A stretch of DNA of 64,000 nucleotides. Origin: Peribacillus sp044761985. GTDB taxonomy: Bacteria > Bacillota > Bacilli > Bacillales > DSM-1321. The position numbers were made by a program, and so were the translations under genes. A model generated the notes under the pieces. It saw only the letters and a program-made list of their open reading frames with translations. It had not been told where the DNA came from and did no database searches. Positions 8,770-15,693 of the stretch are shown here, in pieces (the stretch's first letter is position 1; every line of letters starts with the position of its first letter). The DNA is taken from NCBI RefSeq assembly GCF_044761985.1, contig NZ_JBIWDK010000005.1, positions 124,001 through 188,000 on the forward strand, given 5' to 3'.

Positions 8770-10323
8770 CTACCTTTCCGGATCAAGATTATTAAAATAA
8801 TTCTTGACGATATCATTCAAATCAGAGGGTAGCCTAAGGCGATCCGTACTTTTGCGATAAGATTCCTCATACTGCTGATAGACCTCCTCATAATTCCGCA
8901 AGTTCCCCCTCAATACTGGACCCTCGGCCTCCTCCTGCTCGCCACTCCCTTCACCAAGTTTCCCATTGTCGGTTTCCATATTCTGCTTTCCATCGGTCTT
9001 TTCGGGAATCGTCAGCATTTCCCTCGACCCTTGTCCAGCACCCCCCTTCGTGCCTCCTTTTCCTCCGCCGGTTCCACTTGCTCCTTGTCCTTGTCCTTGT
9101 CCTTGTCCTTGTCCTTGTCCTTGTCCCTGTCCTTGTCCTTTTTGGCTTCCGGGATTATTCCCAGAATTGGCGTTGGGCTGTCCATTAGGCGTGGAGGGCT
9201 GACCTAGGGGCTGATTGGCGGGTTGGTTCCCTTGTGTTCCATCGCTGTTAGAAAAAGCTGTTTGAGAAGAAGGAATACCATCTTGACTCATTTTATTCTG
9301 AAGTTGGGATCCCGCTTGACGAACAGCTTGATTGGCTGATGCTAACTGCTTGGCAAGTTCTCCCGATTCCATCGCTTCCTCCAACTGCTGCATCAGTGCA
9401 TCCAATTGTTCTTCCGTTAATGGAAGCTCCTGCTCTGTGTAGCTCTCTAGGGCCTGCTTCTGTTCCTTGGACAGCTCATCCCATCTTTCATTTAGTTCTT
9501 TCAGTTCTTTTTCGACCAGTCGCATGTCCTTTTGTTCAAGTGCCTTGGACAGCTCCGTAAGGCCGGTTTTTTTTGACTGATCCTTCCAGGTTTCCAGTGA
9601 CTCTTGCTTTTCTCTTTGCTTCTTTTCTTTTAATTGCAGCTCGCTTGATTGTTTGGCGAGTGCCTCTAAGGCCTTCTCAGCCTCTTTCTCTAGCGCAACT
9701 TTCTCTTTTACATCTTTCAATGTCTTTTTGACATCAGGATCCTTTATTTCCTTCACTTTTTCATCAAGCTCTTTTTTGACCTCCTCGACAAGCTTCACTT
9801 CTTTTTCCGCCTGCCTGGCTTGATCCATTTTCTGATTTGGCAAAATTGCCAATAGGGAACCTCCTATTGCTAAACAAAGAGCTAGCGTCAGCCATTTCGG
9901 ATGTACCCATACTTTCTTCCTTCTGAGGGCCTCCTCCTGATGGATTTTCATATGGTGAATAGCATCCCTGAGCTGGAGTGACTTAAGCTCACCAATCTCC
10001 CCTAAAAAAGCGAATCCCGTCACGACACGGTCATCAGGAACATACTGGTTAAACAGCAAAGCAGCCGTTTTATTACCGGGTTTTCCTTTAATGATTCTAT
10101 AGACAAAAAAAGCAAGTAAACAGATGATTCCAATGAAAAAATAACGGAAAACGAAGGGTATGACTACTATACGTGCCATGAAAAATAGTAAAGTCGTCCA
10201 TGCAGACACGGCAAGGAGTAAAAGTTGCCCCTCCCTCATCACATGCTGCATGAAAAGTTGCCGCTTAACGGGTTTAATCAACTTGAGAAACTGGAGTTCA
10301 TCATGGGTAAGATCCTTGTTCAT
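8770..10323 (-). CDS. Membrane-anchored coiled-coil protein with Gly-Gln repeat (DUF4175-like)
   Basis: Encodes 517 residues. Two membrane helices (about 33-50 and 54-76) and a third (about 143-162) precede a long charged coiled-coil region (about 165-300), then a Gln/Asn/Gly-rich low-complexity stretch containing nine consecutive Gly-Gln pairs (396-413) and further Gly-rich sequence. The C-terminal 40 residues (YEESYRKSTDRLRLP, then NNLDPER) look folded. The general plan, helices then coiled coil then low-complexity linker, resembles DUF4175-type membrane proteins found with Bat/MoxR genes, but this is a resemblance, not a firm family call. It overlaps the ABC permease gene by 4 bases (ATGA) and precedes moxR by 7, so it probably belongs to the same complex. 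The function is unknown. Confidence 0.75.
   Translation of the reverse strand: MNKDLTHDELQFLKLIKPVKRQLFMQHVMREGQLLLLAVSAWTTLLFFMARIVVIPFVFRYFFIGIICLLAFFVYRIIKGKPGNKTAALLFNQYVPDDRVVTGFAFLGEIGELKSLQLRDAIHHMKIHQEEALRRKKVWVHPKWLTLALCLAIGGSLLAILPNQKMDQARQAEKEVKLVEEVKKELDEKVKEIKDPDVKKTLKDVKEKVALEKEAEKALEALAKQSSELQLKEKKQREKQESLETWKDQSKKTGLTELSKALEQKDMRLVEKELKELNERWDELSKEQKQALESYTEQELPLTEEQLDALMQQLEEAMESGELAKQLASANQAVRQAGSQLQNKMSQDGIPSSQTAFSNSDGTQGNQPANQPLGQPSTPNGQPNANSGNNPGSQKGQGQGQGQGQGQGQGQGQGASGTGGGKGGTKGGAGQGSREMLTIPEKTDGKQNMETDNGKLGEGSGEQEEAEGPVLRGNLRNYEEVYQQYEESYRKSTDRLRLPSDLNDIVKNYFNNLDPER
9085..9138. repeat. Hexanucleotide tandem repeat, nine units
   Basis: Nine head-to-tail copies of TTGTCC (plus strand), one with a T-to-C change (CTGTCC at 9127-9132). 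Read on the coding minus strand each unit is GGACAA/GGACAG, that is Gly-Gln. Because the unit is six bases, slippage would change the length of the linker without breaking the frame. It lies inside the coiled-coil membrane protein gene. Confidence 0.95.
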
Positions 10324-11171
10324 CGTTTTGTCTTCATTCCCACGCGCAGCTTTTTAACGCTTAGAAGAACGGACCCGATTAGTAGAAGTGTGTAACAAAT
10401 CAAATGAGACGCCCAAAGTGGAAAATCAATCCCCGATAACTTCTGGATTTCCTCAGAGTAAGTCGGTTCAACAAAGCCGATTAATACGATTGGGGTATTT
10501 AGCATGGCCGCTAAGTAAGGCAATGGGTTAGTCGTTGGTGTGGTCACATTTACCTGATTCCCCACGGCCATGGTAGTGAATAGTAGGGTCAATAAAGCTG
10601 TGCCACCTACTAAAAACAATGTGATTCCATAAGTCGTGACCATCGCCGGAATGGTTTTTCGCACAAGTGTAGAAAAAAGCACCCCGATACTGCCATATAC
10701 GATGACGGTGAAGACATTGAAGCCCAGCACCATCAAAAGCTGATTCGGCGAAATTCCGCCGAATAAAAAGACGATGCTATATAGCGGTAAACTGGCCACA
10801 ACCAGTAATAGCAAGTAGGAAATGGATGAAATTAATTTCCCGAAAATGATGCCTGTCGAGCTTTGGGAAGTCGTCAATAAAATATTTAACGTCTGTCGCT
10901 CCCTCTCACTCGAGATGACGCCTGCCGTCAGTCCAGGTGTAATGAACAAGACCAAGGCCAGTTGGATAACGGATAGAAATATAAACATACTCCGGCTTGC
11001 ATCCGGGTCAACGCGCCCGCCCATGCTACTAAGAGACTGAATAAAAATCATACCGATAACGATGGCACCAATCGCAAGAACATAGAATAATACACCTAAA
11101 AAACTTTTAAAAGAGCGAAAGCGTAGCTTAAACTCTTTATTCAAAACCGGATTCATCAGCCAGCTCTTCAT
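10320..11171 (-). CDS. ABC-2 type transporter permease
   Basis: Encodes 283 residues with a cytoplasmic N-terminus (MKSWLMNPVLNKEFKLRFRS) and about six membrane helices, the first near residues 24-47 and the last near 255-274. This is the layout of ABC-2/YhaP-type permease subunits, and the motif SSERERQTLNILLTT between helices is typical of that group. The gene starts with ATGA overlap with the upstream ATPase stop, so the two are translationally coupled and form one transporter. No substrate can be read from the sequence. The operon context suggests a role in assembling or exporting an envelope component together with the VWA proteins (inference). Confidence 0.9.
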   Translation of the reverse strand: MKSWLMNPVLNKEFKLRFRSFKSFLGVLFYVLAIGAIVIGMIFIQSLSSMGGRVDPDASRSMFIFLSVIQLALVLFITPGLTAGVISSERERQTLNILLTTSQSSTGIIFGKLISSISYLLLLVVASLPLYSIVFLFGGISPNQLLMVLGFNVFTVIVYGSIGVLFSTLVRKTIPAMVTTYGITLFLVGGTALLTLLFTTMAVGNQVNVTTPTTNPLPYLAAMLNTPIVLIGFVEPTYSEEIQKLSGIDFPLWASHLICYTLLLIGSVLLSVKKLRVGMKTKR

Positions 11172-12103
11172 GACAGTTCAACCCCTTTCGTGATTTCCAT
11201 GAACACATCCTCCAGATCCGTCTCTATTTCCGAAAAAGAGACAATGGGCAAGTCTTGCAACATACAGGACTTCAGCAGCTGTTGTTGGGCCCCTGCATCT
11301 CCTTTGAATAGAAACTGAATCGTTTTTTCATCAACATGCGTATTGATCTGGCTAATATCCGGATTATCTTCTAGAAAAGCGATGGATCGCTCAATATCCT
11401 CATGAACCTTAATAATCAGGCTCTTTTCGCCCTGCAGCTTATGTTGGATTTCCGCGACCGACCCTTGTGCTTTCAATTTACCCTGATCGATGATGCCGAG
11501 CACATCACACATTTCCGCAAGTTCAGGTAAAATATGCGATGATATCAAAATCGTTTTACCCATATGTTTCAATTCCTTTAAAATCTCCCGCATTTCAACA
11601 CGAGCCCTCGGGTCAAGCCCGGAAGCGGGTTCATCCAAAATAAGCACTTCGGGGTCGTGTATCAGACTCCTTGCAAGACAAAGCCGTTGCTTCATTCCCC
11701 GTGATAAAAGATCCACATAGGAATCCTTTTTATCCGATAAATTTACGAGCTCGAGCAGTTGTGGAATCAGTTTACTCCGTTCCGAAACGGGTATACCATA
11801 ACTTGCTCCGTAAAAATCCAGGTACTCTTCAGCCTTCAATTGATCATACACACCAAAAAAGTCAGGCATATAACCGATCTGGCTACGGACTTGTTTAGGT
11901 TCCTTCGATATATTGTAGCCATTGATATAAGCCGTTCCCGATGTTGGTGCAAGCAAGGTAGCCAAAATGGAAAAAGTCGTGGATTTCCCTGCCCCATTTT
12001 GACCGACAAAACCAAACACGGTTCCTTTGTCTATTTGCAAATCCAAATGATCCAATGCGGTGAACGTGCCATATTGTTTAGTTAACTGTATAATTTCTAT
12101 CAT
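11168..12103 (-). CDS. ABC transporter ATP-binding protein
   Basis: Encodes 311 residues with Walker A GQNGAGKS (34-41), signature LSRGMKQ (133-139), Walker B VLILDE (153-158) followed by PASGLD, and a switch histidine in SSHILPELAE. This is an ABC-2 family ATPase with a C-terminal extension of about 90 residues, as in CcmA/NatA-like subunits. It would power the permease encoded next, with which it overlaps by 4 bases. Its own start overlaps the previous gene's stop (ATGA). Family and pairing are certain. Substrate is unknown. Confidence 0.95.
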   Translation of the reverse strand: MIEIIQLTKQYGTFTALDHLDLQIDKGTVFGFVGQNGAGKSTTFSILATLLAPTSGTAYINGYNISKEPKQVRSQIGYMPDFFGVYDQLKAEEYLDFYGASYGIPVSERSKLIPQLLELVNLSDKKDSYVDLLSRGMKQRLCLARSLIHDPEVLILDEPASGLDPRARVEMREILKELKHMGKTILISSHILPELAEMCDVLGIIDQGKLKAQGSVAEIQHKLQGEKSLIIKVHEDIERSIAFLEDNPDISQINTHVDEKTIQFLFKGDAGAQQQLLKSCMLQDLPIVSFSEIETDLEDVFMEITKGVELS

Positions 12104-14481
12104 TTCTCCACCACTCCCTTCACAGTGATTTGTGGCATCCTTACACTCGGGTCATCATCATTATCTATCATGACTTTTATCTGGATGTTCCCTTGTTTTG
12201 ATACATAGGATGATATATCCTTAGTCCCTTTGAAAGTAATTTCCCGTTCTCCCTTAGGTATCGATTCATACTTTTCAGTCGAAAAATTATAGAGTTCATA
12301 CTTAACATCTTGTTTACTGAACTTAATCGTCATTTCTGACGCTTTGAATGTATCGTCCTTCATGATCTTTGGAACTGAACTGATATATTCATATTCTCCC
12401 CTTTCAAACCAATACGTACCATATCCTTCTTCTTCGCCAACTGAACCCCGGAGGGCATTCACAGACCCCGCGAACATTTCTTTTGACAATGTCACTTCCC
12501 CAGCCAAAATTGTTTTCGGACTGAATGTTTGGAAAATCAGATTATCTATATTTACTTTCGGTTTTTTCGATAGTCTAACGTCTACGATTGAATCGTCGGT
12601 TATACCGCCGATGACAGGTTCGGATTTTGTCGAGGACCCTCCGAAATACGCCTCCGTCAGATAAAGAAGCTGATCCCTGCGCATTTTTTCAATATCGATT
12701 TTTTTTCCCATAGTTCCATTATTCCAAGAAGACGATGTCGTTCCATACGGTTTAAATAAGAAATCACTCTTTAACGCTTCATTTACCTTGATCTCTGCCC
12801 CCTTCTTCAACGTTCCGAGATTGATTCGTTCATTGCCGGTCAGGATCATTAATTCCTTAAGGTCATAAGGTGTCTCATTTTGAATCGTACCTGTCAAGGT
12901 CCTGTTTTCAACGGTCAAGTCATTTTTCAATTGACCTGCATTTTCTTTATAAACCTTTCCTATAAAGGACCTGGTAGACCAATATTCGACGTTTGGAAAG
13001 GTCAATTCCATATCGGTAGCTTTCTCTTCAAGCATTGGTGCTCTTTTCACGCTTCCACCTAATCCCTCCTGAGTCATTGGCATCGCAACTAACTCATTTT
13101 TCGGGAAAGTCAGGTTGTAATTGCCTCCTTTATTGGACAGGAGGACATTCGATTGGATGCCGATGATTTGGTCATCCTCAATTTGATAGATTCCCAATTG
13201 ATTGAGTTGAGGTTTGGCAAGACGATCTTTCGCTCCGACGGCAAACGTTAGAATCGTCGTAATGCAGGCAATCAAAGGAATGATCCACCAAGCGTGCTCC
13301 CTTTTATCCATTTTCCTCAGAATGACAAATAAAATCGGTACAATGATCACAACGTAGACTAACAGCAACAATGCCAATTGAATCACGGATAAATTCGTAT
13401 CATCAAAGTAACTATTGGGGTCATTCATTTCCCATCTTGCTTCGTCCATGAATTCACTTGAAGTGGAAAACGCATTCAACTCCACCTTCTTTAAAATCGC
13501 TTCAAACCACGTGCCGTATCCTTTCCAAGAGGCAAGTGGCTCATCTCCTAACGAAAAGGCCGTCTGGACAATCATCCCGTTTCCATATTGCTTTTTGACA
13601 ACGGCCGGTGATGACCCGCTCTTCGCAATGATTTCTGTCCCTTTCTCCACTTCACCAGTAAAGCCCGGCAATTGTTCAAAGGATGGTCGATCTTTTTTCT
13701 TTTCTGTAAGAAAGGATGAATCCATCTTGATTCCTTTATCCATCTTCATCGGTAAAAGGTTATACAGGGACCCGTATGATTGAGCGGCACTTGGTGATGA
13801 CCCGGAAATCAATACACCACCAGAACGGATCCAACCCTTTAGTGCTTTCTGTTGTGCCTCATCCAAAGCGGCAATTGCAAATTCATCAATGATTAAATAA
13901 TCTAACATTTCATAGCCAATTGACTGTTTAGGCAAATCTTCTTTTTCCAACTCGACCATCCTGGCTTGGAGGGATGGCAAGACTCTCAATTCCGTCAAAC
14001 GATCGAAATTTTCACTTAATACTCCAATCAGGTCCTCGCTTTCATCAAAGAACTTAGGTGCCAGTACCTTCGGGCCGGAATAGTCTACTTCTTTACCATT
14101 CTTCCAATCTCCCTCATAGAGATAAATCGACTTCGCCAGTGCGGTCCCATTATAATTATAATTTTCGTCGGTATACCCTGGAAGTGAAACGGAATAGGTT
14201 TTCTTGCTTTCCTTTGGCAATTCCACTTTTAGAATTTGCGACCCTCCGAAATCGTAATCGGCCTGAAATTGAAAAATCAGCGTACCGCTGAAAGCCTCCC
14301 CCTTATTTTCGATATGTACGGTCATCGGCATGGCCTTGGCCCGAGTTATGTATCCATCAAACCCTGTTTCAATCGAGATTTTTATGTCCGTGTCCGCTGC
14401 TTTTGCTTGAACTGTATATGAATGTAAAAATAGGCCTAAAAATAATAAACAAGCAGCGATTCCCTTTAATTTTCTGAACAA
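12100..14481 (-). CDS. Exported membrane protein with amidotransferase-like domain, first gene of the VWA/ABC operon
   Basis: Encodes 793 residues from a TTG start behind the ribosome-binding site GGGGGAG. A signal peptide (about 1-29, ending VQAKA) is followed by an Ig-like beta domain, then a class I glutamine-amidotransferase-like segment (about 150-330, with YLIIDEF and GWIRSGGVLISG) that shows no catalytic Cys in the expected place. Two membrane helices come next (about 365-388 and 397-416), then a second extracytoplasmic beta-rich half (420-793). The predicted topology puts both large domains outside the cell. It overlaps the ABC ATPase gene by 4 bases. Such proteins occur beside ABC-2 transporters as accessory subunits. 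The exact family was not recognised. Confidence 0.8.
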   Translation of the reverse strand: MFRKLKGIAACLLFLGLFLHSYTVQAKAADTDIKISIETGFDGYITRAKAMPMTVHIENKGEAFSGTLIFQFQADYDFGGSQILKVELPKESKKTYSVSLPGYTDENYNYNGTALAKSIYLYEGDWKNGKEVDYSGPKVLAPKFFDESEDLIGVLSENFDRLTELRVLPSLQARMVELEKEDLPKQSIGYEMLDYLIIDEFAIAALDEAQQKALKGWIRSGGVLISGSSPSAAQSYGSLYNLLPMKMDKGIKMDSSFLTEKKKDRPSFEQLPGFTGEVEKGTEIIAKSGSSPAVVKKQYGNGMIVQTAFSLGDEPLASWKGYGTWFEAILKKVELNAFSTSSEFMDEARWEMNDPNSYFDDTNLSVIQLALLLLVYVVIIVPILFVILRKMDKREHAWWIIPLIACITTILTFAVGAKDRLAKPQLNQLGIYQIEDDQIIGIQSNVLLSNKGGNYNLTFPKNELVAMPMTQEGLGGSVKRAPMLEEKATDMELTFPNVEYWSTRSFIGKVYKENAGQLKNDLTVENRTLTGTIQNETPYDLKELMILTGNERINLGTLKKGAEIKVNEALKSDFLFKPYGTTSSSWNNGTMGKKIDIEKMRRDQLLYLTEAYFGGSSTKSEPVIGGITDDSIVDVRLSKKPKVNIDNLIFQTFSPKTILAGEVTLSKEMFAGSVNALRGSVGEEEGYGTYWFERGEYEYISSVPKIMKDDTFKASEMTIKFSKQDVKYELYNFSTEKYESIPKGEREITFKGTKDISSYVSKQGNIQIKVMIDNDDDPSVRMPQITVKGVVEK

Positions 14482-14508
14482 CCGAACTCCCCCTTTTTTT
14501 CTATACTC

Positions 14509-14539
14509 CTAATAGACGATTAGATCACGAAAAAGTATA
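14509..14539 (-). promoter_or_regulatory. Possible promoter and operator-like palindrome of the VWA/ABC operon
   Basis: A -10-like TATACT on the minus strand (14534-14539) lies 53 bases before the TTG start. The -35 candidate 17 bases upstream (TTTTAC) is poor, so an activator or another sigma factor could be needed. Just downstream, CTAAT-N5-ATTAG (14509-14523) is a perfect 5-base inverted repeat positioned like a repressor site near the transcription start. Both are weak individually. The reason to mark them is that this is the only gap from which the operon can start. Confidence 0.35.
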
Positions 14540-14559
14540 CAGTATTTATATAAAAAGTA

Positions 14560-14598
14560 AAAAAAATCAAAAAAACCGGAAGGGAAAATCCCTTCCGG
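14560..14598 (-). terminator. Rho-independent terminator after ftsY
   Basis: A strong hairpin, CCGGAAGGG / CCCTTCCGG with a 5-base loop (14576-14598), is followed on the minus strand by TTTTTTTGATTTTTTT. It lies 16 bases after the ftsY stop and separates the smc-ftsY transcript from the VWA/ABC operon. Confidence 0.93.
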
Positions 14599-14614
14599 CT
14601 AAAACTATCCACCT

Positions 14615-15667
14615 TTATACTTCTTCTTTATCAATGATATCGGCAAAGAGCCCATACACATATTTTTCAGCATCGAATTCTTGAAGATCGTCCATTTTTT
14701 CACCAAGTCCGACAAATTTCACGGGAATGGAAAGCTCATTTCGGATCGCTATGACAATTCCGCCTTTTGCTGTACCATCAAGCTTCGTTAAGACGATACC
14801 CGTTACATCTGTCGCTTCCTTGAACGTTTTCGCTTGAATGAGTGCATTTTGACCCGTCGTTGCATCAAGGGCAAGGAGCACTTCATGTGGTGCACCAGGC
14901 ACTTCACGTTCAATTACACGCTTCACCTTTTCCAATTCCTTCATCAAATTCACTTTATTTTGCAGACGGCCTGCTGTATCACAAATCAGGATATCGGCTT
15001 TGCGTGCCTTAGCCGCTTGAACGGCATCGAACATAACAGCAGCAGGGTCAGATCCTTCTCCTTGTTTAATGACACTGACACCGACACGTTCTCCCCACAC
15101 TTCGAGTTGCTCAATCGCTCCGGCGCGGAAAGTATCACCAGCCGCCAATACGACCGATTTGCCTTCTTCCTTAAACTTATGGGCAAGTTTACCGATTGTC
15201 GTTGTTTTACCTACACCGTTCACACCGACAAAGAGAATGACCGTCAGGCCGTCTTGTTGAATGTTCAAGCTGGATATTCCTTCTTCATCACCTTGGTAAA
15301 TTTCAACAAGTTTTTCAGAAATGACAGATTGCACTTCTCTCGTATCAGAGATATTGCGCAGTTTCACTTCCATTTTTAATTGGTCGATTAATTCCATAAC
15401 GGTATCGAAGCCTACATCAGCCTGGATGAGAATCTCCTCAAGTTCTTCGAAAAAGTCTTCATCCACTTTCCGGTAACGGGCAACGAGTTCATTAACCCTT
15501 CCGGTAAAGGAATTCCTCGTCTTCGTTAAACCTTGCTTAAACTTTTCCCCGATTGATATTTCGGATGTTGCTTTTTTTTCAACTTCTACTTCTACTTTTG
15601 TTTCTACAGCTGTTTCTTTTTCTTCTTGTGCCGTGAATTTTTCTTTTAGCTTCTTGAAGAAACTCAT
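14615..15667 (-). CDS. ftsY: Signal recognition particle receptor FtsY
   Basis: Encodes 350 residues. It is the membrane-associated SRP receptor that pairs with Ffh to dock ribosomes at SecYEG. An acidic/basic N-terminal A region (about 1-45) precedes the helical N domain and the GTPase domain with G1 VGVNGVGKT (147-155), DTAGR (230-234) and TKLD (294-297). It is slightly longer than the B. subtilis protein (329) because of the charged N-terminus. It starts 26 bases after smc, in the usual rnc-smc-ftsY order, and ends at a strong terminator. Its usual downstream neighbours ylxM-ffh are displaced by the VWA/ABC operon. Confidence 0.97.
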   Translation of the reverse strand: MSFFKKLKEKFTAQEEKETAVETKVEVEVEKKATSEISIGEKFKQGLTKTRNSFTGRVNELVARYRKVDEDFFEELEEILIQADVGFDTVMELIDQLKMEVKLRNISDTREVQSVISEKLVEIYQGDEEGISSLNIQQDGLTVILFVGVNGVGKTTTIGKLAHKFKEEGKSVVLAAGDTFRAGAIEQLEVWGERVGVSVIKQGEGSDPAAVMFDAVQAAKARKADILICDTAGRLQNKVNLMKELEKVKRVIEREVPGAPHEVLLALDATTGQNALIQAKTFKEATDVTGIVLTKLDGTAKGGIVIAIRNELSIPVKFVGLGEKMDDLQEFDAEKYVYGLFADIIDKEEV

Positions 15668-15693
15668 TGTCCCACTTCCTCTAATTCATGGAT

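Noticed and set aside
8966..9202. Plus-strand frame rich in Pro and Cys over the Gly-Gln repeat
   Set aside because: It is the antisense reading of the hexanucleotide repeat in the coiled-coil membrane protein gene; repeats produce open frames on both strands.
14834..15379. Plus-strand frame of 181 codons inside ftsY
   Set aside because: Antisense to the conserved GTPase domain; no ribosome-binding site and no family resemblance.
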